Assembly: GCA_016704435.1 (NCBI GenBank)
Contig: JADJAB010000003.1
Coordinates: 372,001-436,000 of the forward strand
From: Rhodobacter sp.
GTDB lineage: Bacteria > Pseudomonadota > Alphaproteobacteria > Rhodobacterales > Rhodobacteraceae
DNA length: 64,000 nt
Direction of reading: 5' to 3'
The position numbers and the translations under genes are program-made. Positions 54,503 to 63,253 of the stretch are shown here, piece by piece; position 1 is the stretch's first letter, and every line of letters starts with the position of its first letter. A model generated the notes under the pieces. It ran no database searches and had not been told where the DNA came from. It worked only from the letters and a program-made list of their open reading frames with translations.

Positions 54503-55126
54503 TCAAGTTTTGAATGTGACAAGCATCAGGTTGTTTGCCGGCATCGGCACCACCTCGACCCCCAGCCCGGCGCGGCCCATCAGACCCATCACCCAGCCCA
54601 GATCCTTGTATCCCAGCCGGGCATCCTGCGCCCGCAGGTCGGCGTCGAAGGCCGCGTCGCCTTCGGATGTAGGCCTGCCCCCGCGCAGGAACGGCCCATA
54701 GATCACCAGCCGCCCGCCCGGTACGAGGGCCTGCGCCGCCTCGGCGATCAGCACCTCGGCGCCCACTTCCGGCACAAGATGCAGCAGGTTCACCGCCAGA
54801 ATGACATCCCAGCCACCATCAACGACCCAGCCCGCCACGCAGGCATCCAGCAGGACAGGCGGCCGCGCAACCGCCCCCGACCAGGCTGCAATGGACCCGA
54901 AGTTCCCCGTCTCCAGATCCGACGGCTGCCAGTCCGCCGCCAGCGCCGGGGCGAACTCGGCCGCGTGCTGGCCAGTGCCCGAGGCCAGTTCCAGTACCCG
55001 CGCGCCAGGCGCGATCACCCGCCGCAACACGTTCAGGATCGGTCCGGCGTTGCGCGTCGCCGAAGGCGCCAGCCGCCGTCCGTCCGGCGCCACCTCGGCC
55101 CCGCTGTCGGGCAGCCGCAGGCTCAT
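54503..55126 (-). CDS. DUF938 SAM-dependent methyltransferase-like protein
   Basis: 207 residues. The class I SAM-binding motif is VLELASGTGQHAAEFAPALA, with PSDLE as the acidic strand and ILAVNLLHLVPE as motif post-I. The ending DLRAQDARLGYKDLGWVMGL is characteristic of DUF938. Substrate unknown. Its start overlaps the stop of the upstream oxidoreductase gene by four bases, so the two are coupled. Confidence 0.9.
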   Translation of the reverse strand: MSLRLPDSGAEVAPDGRRLAPSATRNAGPILNVLRRVIAPGARVLELASGTGQHAAEFAPALAADWQPSDLETGNFGSIAAWSGAVARPPVLLDACVAGWVVDGGWDVILAVNLLHLVPEVGAEVLIAEAAQALVPGGRLVIYGPFLRGGRPTSEGDAAFDADLRAQDARLGYKDLGWVMGLMGRAGLGVEVVPMPANNLMLVTFKT

Positions 55127-56199
55127 CCGAACCGCGCCGGGTCCAGCGCCGCCACCAGCCGTGCCGGCAGCGCGGGCGTCTGGCCCAGGATCAGATCGGC
55201 GGCCAGCTGGCTGGCGCCGGCGCAGGACTGGAAGCCCTGCCCGCCCTGCCCGGCCAGCCAGAAAAAGCCCGGCGCACGCGGGTCGCGCCCGATCACCAGC
55301 GTCCGGTCGGGCGAGAACGTCCGCAGGCCGGCCCAGTTCGAGATCACCCGCGTCACCGGTTCGGTCACGAATTCCTCATAGCGCGCCAGCCCCTCGGCCA
55401 GCACCATGTCATCGGCCCAGGCGTCATGCGGGTCCATCGGATGCTCTTCGGCGGGCGACACGATCAGCGCGCCGGCATCCGGCTTGCAGTACCAGGCCTC
55501 GCCCGGCCCGAAGACCATCGGCCATCCCGAAACGTCACGCCCACCCGGCGCCGGTATCCGTGCCATCGACCGGCGGTAGGGGGTGAAGCCAAGGGGCTGC
55601 ACCCCGGCCAACCGGGCCACTTCGTCCACCCAGGCGCCGGCGGCGTTGACCACCAGCCCCGCCTCGGCCATTCCGCCCGGCCAGGTCACGCGCCAGCCCT
55701 GATCGGTGCGCGCGATCGTCTCGACCCGCGCCCTGGTCACGATCTGCCCGCCTTGTGCACGCAGGGTACGAGCGAAGCCCTGCAACAGAAGGTCGGTGTC
55801 GATGTCTTCGGCATGCGACGCATGCCCAGCCAGCGCCACCACTTCGGTGTTCAGGATCGGAAACATCGCCTGCGCCTCGGCGACCGGGATGCGGTCGAAG
55901 TTCATGCCGGACAGGTCCCTGTCAAAGGCCGCCCGCTGTTCCTCGCGCGCCACCAGCAGCATGCCGCGCGGGCTGAGAACTCCCGGCACCGACCGGAAAT
56001 AGTCGCCCGAGGCCAGCGACAGTTCCACCACTGCCGGCGACCCGTAATGCGGCTCGTAGAGCGCGGCAGAGCGGCCCGAGGCGTGGTGGCCCAGAGAATC
56101 CTCTGCCTCCAGCACCACCACGCGGGCATGCGGTGCCAATCGCGCGCCTGCCGAGATGCCGGCAATTCCGCCGCCGATGATCACGATATCCGGGGTCAT
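55123..56199 (-). CDS. FAD-dependent D-amino-acid/glycine-oxidase-like oxidoreductase
   Basis: 358 residues from the ATG at 56199. The dinucleotide-binding motif is PDIVIIGGGIAGISAGARL, then VVVLEAEDSLGHHASGRSAA, typical of DAO-family enzymes. The C-terminal FAD region is GLRTFSPDRTLVIGRDPRAP, then GFFWLAGQGGQGFQSCAGAS. It oxidises a secondary or D-amino acid; substrate not known. It overlaps both neighbours by four bases, with the methyltransferase downstream and an aldo/keto reductase remnant upstream. Confidence 0.88.
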   Translation of the reverse strand: MTPDIVIIGGGIAGISAGARLAPHARVVVLEAEDSLGHHASGRSAALYEPHYGSPAVVELSLASGDYFRSVPGVLSPRGMLLVAREEQRAAFDRDLSGMNFDRIPVAEAQAMFPILNTEVVALAGHASHAEDIDTDLLLQGFARTLRAQGGQIVTRARVETIARTDQGWRVTWPGGMAEAGLVVNAAGAWVDEVARLAGVQPLGFTPYRRSMARIPAPGGRDVSGWPMVFGPGEAWYCKPDAGALIVSPAEEHPMDPHDAWADDMVLAEGLARYEEFVTEPVTRVISNWAGLRTFSPDRTLVIGRDPRAPGFFWLAGQGGQGFQSCAGASQLAADLILGQTPALPARLVAALDPARFG

Positions 56200-57015
56200 G
56201 TCGCCTCTTCCGTCCACTCTATTGCAAGGGCCGGCGCCGGGTAGAGCGCCGCGATGCGGGCATATAACCCGGGTTCCATGGCGAATTGAAGCGACTCCGG
56301 AGAGGGCGCCAGCTGGTCGGCCGACCGGGCACTGTCGATCGGCACAGGGCGGGCCCGATGCGCCATCGCCCGGACCACCGCAAGGGCGGCCGGAGGCACC
56401 CCTGCCTCTGCCGCCAGGACAGCCAATCCAATCGCCGTTTGCGCCATCGCGGGTGCCCCGTCGCGTGCGCATGGCGCGGGTCCCCAGTCAGCCGCCCGGC
56501 GCCACCAACGGCGTGCTTTCCGCGCGACAGCCCGGCGTGCACCGGCGAACAGGCATAGGCCGGATTGCGTCGATCCGCGTGCCCGGACGCGCCGCAATCG
56601 CCTGCGCCTTCATCATCTGCCAGGCGGCAAAGCCGGAAACGCCGATGCGACGGATCAAGCCGTCGGCCTGAAACCCCGCAAGCGGTTCAAGCGTCTTCTC
56701 CAGCGACGTCGCCGGTTCGAACCGGCGCAGACTGAGCAGGTCGACCGCATCCATCCCCAGCCGCCTGCGGCTGACGCCGCACGCGGCACGCAGAACGTCC
56801 GCCCCGGCGCCGCGCGCATGGCCCCTCCCGCCCGCGCGCCACCGCCGCAGGGTTCGCTCCGACTCGCCCGCGCCATGAAGATGCGTCGAGTCGAACTGGC
56901 GAATCCGGGCGGCACGGCAGGTCGCGAACACCCCTGAACTCGCCGTCTCATCGCTACGGGCTCCGAATGGCAAGCAGCCGAAGGCAAGGAGCGCAATTTG
57001 GCCACACACCGCCAC
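56196..57015 (-). pseudogene. aldo/keto reductase, degraded
   Basis: About 273 codons, shorter than the usual 310-330. The N-terminal LAFGCLPFGARSDE and GAGESERTLRRW and the middle LGMDAVDLLSLRRFEPATSL, then IRRIGVSGFAAWQMMKAQAI, are AKR. The C-terminal half (AEAGVPPAALAVVRAMAHRA; SPESLQFAMEPGLYARIAAL) continues in another frame. The catalytic Tyr of D-T-A-x-x-Y is changed (FDSTHLHG has His), the Lys segment is missing, and a substrate-barrel part is lost. Together these show real decay. Its stop still overlaps the oxidoreductase start (ATGA), a trace of a former operon. Confidence 0.75.
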
Positions 57016-57034
57016 ACCGCAGGCGCAGGAGGCG

Positions 57035-58321
57035 CTAGCCCTTGGTGGTTTCCTTCAGCTTGGCAATCCCCATCGCCTTCATCGCCAGCGCCTCGTAGAA
57101 CGGCTCCGACGTGCCCTTGCGGATCTTGCGCAGGAAGTATTTCTCGAAGCCCACCTTGGCCAGATGCACCCACTTGCCGCTGGACGACCAGTTGACGTTG
57201 CGCGGCGGGATCTGCGGCTGGGCCACGAAGGCGATGCCCCCGTCGCCGAAATCGGCAAGGCAGACCGCGTTCCAGGTGCCGACCTGATCGGGCTCTTTCC
57301 CGTGCAGAAGGTTGCCGATGTTATGCGCGGTCGCCGTCACCATCGATTCGATCATGAAGCCGGTCTTCGGCACCCCGCAAGGCACCGGCGTCGGCCCCAT
57401 CGGCGGGATCGCCACGCAGACGCCCACCGCGAAGATATTCTTGAACTTCGGGTTCTGCTGGTGCTGGTCGACGATGGTGAAGCCGCGCGGATTGCCGAGG
57501 CCCTCGATGCCCGACACCGCCGGAATGCCGCGGAACGCCGGCAGCATCATCGAGAACGCGAACGGCAGTTCCTTCTCGGCCTTGACCGAGCCGTCGTCAT
57601 TGATCTCCTCGACCGTCATCTTGCCTTCCTCGACCTTCTTCACCCGGGTCGAGGTCAGCCACTTGATGTGTTTGCCGCGCATTTCGGATTCCAGCAGGCC
57701 TTTGGTATCGCCCACCCCGTCCAGACCCAGATGGCCGACATAGGGTTCCGAGGTGACAAAGGTCATCGGCACCTTGTCGCGGATCTTGGCGCGGCGCAGC
57801 GCGGTTTCCAGGATGAACAGGAACTCATAGGCCGGGCCAAAACAGCTGGCGCCCTGCACCGCGCCGATGATCACCGGGCCGGGGTTCTTCAACAGCTTCT
57901 CGAACACCTCGCGCGCCTGCAGCGCATGGTCGACATGGCAGACCGACTGGGTGAACCCGCCATGCGGCCCGAACCCCTCGATCTCGTCAAAGGCCAGTTC
58001 GGGGCCGGTGGCGATGACCAGATAGTCGTAATCGACCGAGCTGCCATCTTCCAGCTCGACCCGGTTTTCCTGCGGGTGAAGCTTCTTCGCCGCCACCGTC
58101 TTGAAGCCGATTCCCTTCTTCGCCATCGTCGGCGCAAGGTCCAGCGTGATGTCGTCGCGCTCGCGCCAGCCGACCGCGATCCAGGGGTTGGACGGCACGA
58201 AGTGATAGGTCGGATCCTTGGTGATCACGGTGATCGTATCTTCCGGCCGCAGCTGGTCCTTCATCTCGTAGGCCATGATGGCCCCGCCCAGACCGGCCCC
58301 CAACACGACTACATGCGCCAT
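57035..58321 (-). CDS. sqr: sulfide:quinone oxidoreductase
   Basis: 428 residues. FAD-binding HVVVLGAGLGGAIMAYEM opens the protein. The redox Cys residues C128 (QSVCHVDHA), C160 (QGASCFGPAYEF) and C354 (NAVCLADFGDG) correspond in spacing to the three essential Cys of the Rhodobacter enzyme, and C-terminal SGKWVHLAKVGFEKYFLRKI provides the membrane-binding helix. It oxidises sulfide to polysulfide and passes electrons to quinone. An ATTC-N8-GAAT palindrome sits between its -35 and -10. No other sulfur gene is nearby, suggesting sulfide detoxification or signalling. Confidence 0.9.
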   Translation of the reverse strand: MAHVVVLGAGLGGAIMAYEMKDQLRPEDTITVITKDPTYHFVPSNPWIAVGWRERDDITLDLAPTMAKKGIGFKTVAAKKLHPQENRVELEDGSSVDYDYLVIATGPELAFDEIEGFGPHGGFTQSVCHVDHALQAREVFEKLLKNPGPVIIGAVQGASCFGPAYEFLFILETALRRAKIRDKVPMTFVTSEPYVGHLGLDGVGDTKGLLESEMRGKHIKWLTSTRVKKVEEGKMTVEEINDDGSVKAEKELPFAFSMMLPAFRGIPAVSGIEGLGNPRGFTIVDQHQQNPKFKNIFAVGVCVAIPPMGPTPVPCGVPKTGFMIESMVTATAHNIGNLLHGKEPDQVGTWNAVCLADFGDGGIAFVAQPQIPPRNVNWSSSGKWVHLAKVGFEKYFLRKIRKGTSEPFYEALAMKAMGIAKLKETTKG

Positions 58322-58371
58322 ATCCCGTTCTCCCCTTCACCCGCCGACTCCTCACGGCTTCAAGACAATAC

Positions 58372-58387
58372 ATTCATAGAAATGAAT
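58372..58387. promoter_or_regulatory. BigR/SqrR-type operator upstream of sqr
   Basis: ATTCATAGAAATGAAT, that is ATTC-N8-GAAT, the form recognised by the sulfide-responsive ArsR-family repressors BigR and SqrR. On the minus strand it lies between TTCAAA (-35) and TATTGT (-10), 16 bases apart, 50 bases before the sqr ATG. Binding here would block sqr transcription until reactive sulfur species are present. The repressor gene itself is not in the window. Confidence 0.65.
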
Positions 58388-58433
58388 TTGAAAGGGGAAA
58401 ATGACACCACCGCCGGAGGCACCCGGAACGGAA

Positions 58434-58457
58434 AAAGGCCCGCTTGCGCGGGCCTTT
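58434..58457 (-). terminator. Rho-independent terminator downstream of BMP importer operon
   Basis: Perfect stem AAAGGCCCGC (58434-58443) and GCGGGCCTTT (58448-58457), loop TTGC. It separates the importer operon from the sqr promoter. Confidence 0.75.
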
Positions 58458-58479
58458 CGCTATTGGACGGGGCGCAGGG

Positions 58480-59570
58480 TTACTGCGGGATGTCGCCGGT
58501 GATGCCTTCGACATAGAACATCATGCCCAGCAGGTCGCCATCCGGTGCGGTCTGGCCTTCGGCCAGCCAGGGGCTGCCATCCTGCTTGTTCACCGGTCCG
58601 GTGAACGGATGATGCGTGCCGGCGCCGATCGCGTCGCGCAGCGCCTCGGCCTCGGCCTTCAGTTCGGCGGGCACCTTGTCGGTGATCTCGCCGATCAGCA
58701 CCTCGCCGCCGGCGATGCCGGCCCAGATGTCGACCTGCTCATAGCTGCCGTCCAGCAACGCGCCCACGCGCTCGACGTAGTAGGGGCCCCAGTTGTCGAT
58801 GATCGACGACACCCGGGGCCGTCCATGTATTCCGCCATGTCCGAGGCCTGGCCGAAGCCGATCACCTTGCCGTCGGTCTTGGCCGCTTCGGCCAAGGGAG
58901 CGGTTGAGTCGGTATGGCTGGCGATCACGTCGACGCCCTGCTCGATCATCGCCTTTGCGGCGTCGGCCTCTTTCGCCGGGTCGAACCAGGTATAGGCCCA
59001 GACCACCGACAGCTCTACATCCGGGTTCGCCGCCTTCGCGGCCAGATAGTAGCTGTTGATCCCCATGATCACTTCGGGAATCGGGAAAGAGCCGATGTAG
59101 CCGATCTTGTTCGACTTGGTCATCTTGCCGGCGATCAGACCCTGCACGGCGCGGCCTTCATAGAAGCGCGCGTTGTAGGTGGAGACGTTGGCATGATCGC
59201 GCTTGAACCCGGTGGCATGTTCGAACTTCACGTCCGGGAACTTGGCGGCCACGGCGTTCGTGGCGTCCATGTAGCCGAACGAGGTGGTGAAGATGATGTT
59301 GCAGCCCGACAGCGCCATCTGGGTCAGAACCCGCTCGGAATCCGCGCCCTCGGGCACGCTTTCCTGATACTGGATCTCGACCTTGTCGCCGAATTTCTCC
59401 TGCACGGCCATGGCGCCCAGATGGTGCTGGAAGGTCCAGCCACCATCACCGATCGGGCCGACATAGACGAAGCACGCCTTGACGTGGTCCATACCCTCGG
59501 CCAGCGCGGCCCCGCCAAGGGCCACGCCCAGGCCCATCGCGGCGCTTGCTAGCAGTGTTCTGCGTTTCAT
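58480..59570 (-). pseudogene. BMP-family ABC transporter substrate-binding protein, frameshifted
   Basis: About 363 codons when repaired. A signal peptide (MKRRTLLASAAMGLGVALGG) is followed by KACFVYVGPIGDGGWTFQHH and typical BMP (PnrA-like) sequence: NIIFTTSFGYMDATNAVAAK, YIGSFPIPEVIMGINSYYLA, GVDVIASHTDSTAPLAEAAK. The frame breaks at about 58815 in CCCCGGG (MDGP followed by GCRR instead of VSSIIDNWGPYYV); one base missing. The C-terminus is intact in the other frame. BMP proteins bind nucleosides or nucleobases; the operon order suggests purine capture. Confidence 0.82.
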
Positions 59571-59622
59571 TTGGTCTCTCCCCGTTATGGCGAGGCCTTG
59601 CCTGGCCCCGCATGTTGATGCC

Positions 59623-60555
59623 TCAGCGCGAGGCGTGGAAATTCTGGCCCAGAGCGGCGGGCGCGCTCATCGACGCCTTGCCCCGGCCCGATGACAGGAT
59701 CACCAGCACGATGATGGTTATCAGATAGGGGGCCATCGACAAGTACTCGACCGGAATGCCGCTGCCCGCGGCCTGCAGGTTCAGCTGCAGCACCGAGATG
59801 CCGCCGAAGAGATAGGCACCTATCAGCACCCGCCAGGGCCTCCAGCTGGCAAAGACCACGATCGCCAGCGCGATCCAGCCCGCGCCCGAGGTGATGCCGT
59901 CAACCCATTGCGGCACCCGCACCAGCGACACATATGCCCCGCCCATTCCGGCTGTCGCACCACCGAACAGGATGCACAGCAGGCGGATGCGGTTGACCTT
60001 GTAGCCCAGCGCATGCGCCGCCTCGTGGCTTTCGCCGACGGCGCGGATGATCAGGCCGGTGCGGGTGTATTTCAGCACCCACCAGATCGCCGCAGTCAGC
60101 GCGATCGAGGCGTAGACGATCCAGTCGTGGCTGAACAGGATGCGGCCAAGGAACGGAATGTCGGCCAGCGGCCCGAAAGGAACCGATCCGGTCGCAGGCG
60201 GCTTGATGCCGTTGTACCCCTGCCCCGCCAGCGATGACACGCCCAGACCGAACATCGTCAGCGCCAGGCCCGTCGCCACCTGATTGGCCAGGAAAACCTG
60301 CGTCAACAGCGCGAAGACCGCCGAGATCGCCGCCCCCGACACCGCCCCGCCGACAAAGCCCAGCACCGGGCTTTGGGTTTGCACCGCGATGATGAAACCG
60401 CCGATGGCGCCGGTGATCATCATCCCCTCGACACCCAGGTTCAGCACGCCCGAGCGTTCCACCACCAGCTCGCCCAGCGCCGCCAGCAGGATCGGCACCG
60501 AGGCGACCATCAGGCTGGCTATCAGGATCTCGACGTTTATTCCACCGATCAGCAT
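59623..60555 (-). CDS. ABC transporter permease, nucleoside/nucleobase type (second permease)
   Basis: 310 residues, about nine transmembrane helices. Family features: LGELVVERSGVLNLGVEGMM near the N-terminus, LTQVFLANQVATGLALTMFG, RTGLIIRAVGESHEAAHALG (EAA-like coupling loop) and SGAGWIALAIVVFASWRPWR. These match the NupQ/YufQ-type branched permeases paired with BMP binding proteins. It starts one base after the first permease gene's stop and precedes the binding-protein gene by about 50 bases. Confidence 0.9.
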   Translation of the reverse strand: MLIGGINVEILIASLMVASVPILLAALGELVVERSGVLNLGVEGMMITGAIGGFIIAVQTQSPVLGFVGGAVSGAAISAVFALLTQVFLANQVATGLALTMFGLGVSSLAGQGYNGIKPPATGSVPFGPLADIPFLGRILFSHDWIVYASIALTAAIWWVLKYTRTGLIIRAVGESHEAAHALGYKVNRIRLLCILFGGATAGMGGAYVSLVRVPQWVDGITSGAGWIALAIVVFASWRPWRVLIGAYLFGGISVLQLNLQAAGSGIPVEYLSMAPYLITIIVLVILSSGRGKASMSAPAALGQNFHASR

Positions 60556-60556
60556 G

Positions 60557-61654
60557 TCACTTCACCCCCGCCGCTCTTGCGGCCCCCGCCCCAAGGCGGA
60601 AGCGGTAATTGGTCAGCACATCGACGGCCAGAAGGAAGAACAACAGCATCCCCTGGAACACCTGGATCGCCGCAGAGGGCAGGCCAAGGTTGGTCGCCGC
60701 CATTTCGCCGCCGACATAGGTCAGCGCCATCAGGATGCCCGCCAGCACGATGCCAAGCGGGTTCAGCCGGCCCAGAAAGGCCACGATGATCGCGGTAAAG
60801 CCATAGCCGGTGTTGAAGTCGATGCTGATCTGCCCCGCCGGGCCTGCCACCTCGAACAACCCCGCAAGCCCCGCCAGTGCGCCCGAAATGCCCATGCACA
60901 TCACCACCAGCCGCGCCGGGCTGACACCGTGGAACCGTGCGGCGCGCGGCGCCTGTCCGGCCAGCTTGATCTGGAACCCGGCGATATGACGGGTCAGCAG
61001 GATATAGGCCAGCACCGCCGTCGCCAGCGCCGCCACCCCGCCCCAATGCAGACCCAGAGACTCGACGATGTAACTGTTGCGCGCCGCCGGAAAGCTGCTG
61101 AAGTTGCGGCTGCCGGGAAAGCCCATGCCCTCGGGGTTCTTCAGAAACCCGGTCGCGGCCTTGGCCAGGATCGTCTCGGCCACATAGACCAGCATCAGCG
61201 AGACAAGGATCTCGTTGGTGTTGAAGCGGGTCTTCAGGATCGCCGGGATCATCGCCCAGGCCCAGCCGCCGAAGGCGCCCGCGACGATCATGACCGGAAA
61301 GATCAGCCGGTTTTCGGTGGGAAACACCGCCAGCCCCACGGCGGCGCCACAGATTGCGCCCATGATGTATTGGCCCTCGGCCCCGATGTTCCAGATGCCG
61401 GCGCGAAAGCCCAGCGCAAGGCCGATGGCGATCAGGATCAAGGGGCCCGCCTTCACCAGCAACTGGCCGCGCAGGTAGAAGGCGAACTCGCCGAAGACGG
61501 GGTCCCAGAAGATGGTGCGGATCACCTCGAACGGGTTCTTGCCCATCAGCGCGAACAGGAGGCCGCCGACGAACATCGTCAACGCCACAGCCACAGCGGG
61601 CGTGGCGTAAAGCCAGAACCGGCTTGGGTTGGGCCGTTTTTCCAGTCTCAGCAT
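60557..61654 (-). CDS. ABC transporter permease, nucleoside/nucleobase type (first permease)
   Basis: About 365 residues from the ATG at 61654 (MLRLEKRPNPSRFWLYATPA); an earlier in-frame start at 61684 would read into the family 2 repeat and lacks family similarity. About ten helices. Key segments: GFRAGIWNIGAEGQYIMGAI, then FNTNEILVSLMLVYVAETIL, the coupling loop GQAPRAARFHGVSPARLVVM and GYGFTAIIVAFLGRLNPLGI. It forms a heterodimer with the next permease. Confidence 0.9.
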   Translation of the reverse strand: MLRLEKRPNPSRFWLYATPAVAVALTMFVGGLLFALMGKNPFEVIRTIFWDPVFGEFAFYLRGQLLVKAGPLILIAIGLALGFRAGIWNIGAEGQYIMGAICGAAVGLAVFPTENRLIFPVMIVAGAFGGWAWAMIPAILKTRFNTNEILVSLMLVYVAETILAKAATGFLKNPEGMGFPGSRNFSSFPAARNSYIVESLGLHWGGVAALATAVLAYILLTRHIAGFQIKLAGQAPRAARFHGVSPARLVVMCMGISGALAGLAGLFEVAGPAGQISIDFNTGYGFTAIIVAFLGRLNPLGIVLAGILMALTYVGGEMAATNLGLPSAAIQVFQGMLLFFLLAVDVLTNYRFRLGAGAARAAGVK

Positions 61655-61682
61655 GGCGCGCGCCCTTCCGATTGCAGGCCAC

Positions 61683-61728
61683 AAATTCCTTCGAAGGAAT
61701 TTGCAATTTTCTTCGAAGAAAATTGATC
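61683..61728. repeat. Intergenic palindromic repeat, family 2 (full unit)
   Basis: AAATTCCTTCGAAGGAATTT is followed by GCAATTTTCTTCGAAGAAAA then TTGATC. This is the most perfect copy, with both palindromes complete. It fills the 78-base gap between the ATPase and permease genes within one operon, where an mRNA hairpin could set differential expression. Confidence 0.75.
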
Positions 61729-61732
61729 CGTC

Positions 61733-63253
61733 CTAGCCGGCATGATGTGCCACCTCCATGCCATGGGCACCGCCCATCATCAGCCCGATCTCGTCCATCG
61801 TCAGCCCCAGCACCGGGCGCGGCTTGGTCAGCCGCCCCTCGTTCAGCACGGCAAAGCTGTCGGAGACCTCGAGCAGTTCGTCGAGGTCCTGGCTGATCAC
61901 CACCACCGCCGCTCCGCCCGCCGCCCGGTCAAGGATCGCCTGCCGGATCGCCGCTGCTGCCGCCGCATCCACCCCCCAGGTGGGCTGGTTGATCACGATG
62001 ACCGACGGCGACTGGTTCAGTTCCCGCCCTATCAGGAATTTCTGCAAATTGCCGCCCGACAGCGCCCGCGCCGCCACATCGGGACCCGGCGTGCGCACGT
62101 CGTATTCGGCAATCACCTCTTCGGCAAAGGCCCGCGTCGCCGCCCAGTCGATGAAGCCCCGCTTCACCAGCCCGCGCCGCACCCCCGCCGTCAGAAAGGC
62201 GTTCTCGACTAGGCTCATGTCGGGCGCGGCGGCATGGCCATAACGGTCCTCGGGCGCGGCCACCAGGCCTGCCTTGCGCCGCTCTGCCGGGCCCAGATCG
62301 CCGGCTGGTGCGCTGGCGATTCGCAGCTTGTCCGGCGCCACCCTAAGCTCTCCCGACAGGGCCAGCAGCAATTCGTCCTGGCCGTTGCCAGCCACGCCGG
62401 CGATGCCCAGCACCTCGCCCTTCGCCACGGTAAAGGACACCCCCTTCAGACTGGTCCCGAAGGGAATGGGACTGTCCACCGACAGGTCGGAAAGCCCGAG
62501 CGCCACCTCGCCCTTTTCGCCCGGATGGCGCTGCGGCGGGGTCAGCGCCGCCCCCACCATCAACTCGGCCATCTCCCGCGCCGTCCGGTCGCGCGGGGTG
62601 CAGGTCGCCACCACCTTGCCGCGCCGCAGGATCGTCGCCTCGTCACACAAGGCGCGGATTTCCTCCAGCTTGTGCGAGATATACAGGATCGCGGTGCCTT
62701 CCGCCGACAACTGCCGCAGGGTGCGAAACAGGATTTCCACCTCCTGCGGGGTCAGCACCGAGGTCGGCTCGTCCATGATCAGAAGCTTGGGGTCCTGCAA
62801 CAGACAGCGGATGATCTCGACCCGCTGCCGTTCGCCCGCCGACAGGTCGCCGACCATGCGGGTCGGGTCCAGCGGCAGGCCGTATTCCTCGCTCACCGCG
62901 CGGATGCGGCCCGCAAGCTCGCGCATCGGCGGCGGGCTTTCCATCCCCAGAGCCACGTTTTCCGCCACATCCAGCGCCTCGAACAGGCTGAAATGCTGGA
63001 ACACCATCGCCACGCCCAATCGCCGGGCCTCGGCCGGTTTCGCGGGATGATAGGGCTGGCCGCGAAAGGTCATGCTGCCGCTGTCGGGCCTGACCAGGCC
63101 GTAGATCATCTTGACCAGAGTGGACTTGCCCGCCCCGTTCTCGCCCAAGAGCGCGTGCACCTCGCCTTCCGAGATGCTGAAGGAGACATCGCTGTTGGCC
63201 ACCACGCCCGGATAGGCCTTGGTCACGCCATCGACCCGCAGAAGTTCCGTCAT
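61733..63253 (-). CDS. ABC transporter ATP-binding protein (two NBDs), nucleoside/nucleobase type
   Basis: 506 residues with two ATPase domains. The first has Walker A GENGAGKSTLVK, Q-loop VFQHFSLFEALDV, signature LSAGERQRVEIIRCL and Walker B LLIMDEPTSVLTP. The second has GVAGNGQDELLLALSGEL as a degenerate Walker A, then LSGGNLQKFLIGRELNQSPS and INQPTWGVD. The second site lacks the Lys of Walker A, so only the first may be fully catalytic, as is usual in sugar/nucleoside importers of this class. It overlaps xdhC by four bases. Confidence 0.92.
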   Translation of the reverse strand: MTELLRVDGVTKAYPGVVANSDVSFSISEGEVHALLGENGAGKSTLVKMIYGLVRPDSGSMTFRGQPYHPAKPAEARRLGVAMVFQHFSLFEALDVAENVALGMESPPPMRELAGRIRAVSEEYGLPLDPTRMVGDLSAGERQRVEIIRCLLQDPKLLIMDEPTSVLTPQEVEILFRTLRQLSAEGTAILYISHKLEEIRALCDEATILRRGKVVATCTPRDRTAREMAELMVGAALTPPQRHPGEKGEVALGLSDLSVDSPIPFGTSLKGVSFTVAKGEVLGIAGVAGNGQDELLLALSGELRVAPDKLRIASAPAGDLGPAERRKAGLVAAPEDRYGHAAAPDMSLVENAFLTAGVRRGLVKRGFIDWAATRAFAEEVIAEYDVRTPGPDVAARALSGGNLQKFLIGRELNQSPSVIVINQPTWGVDAAAAAAIRQAILDRAAGGAAVVVISQDLDELLEVSDSFAVLNEGRLTKPRPVLGLTMDEIGLMMGGAHGMEVAHHAG

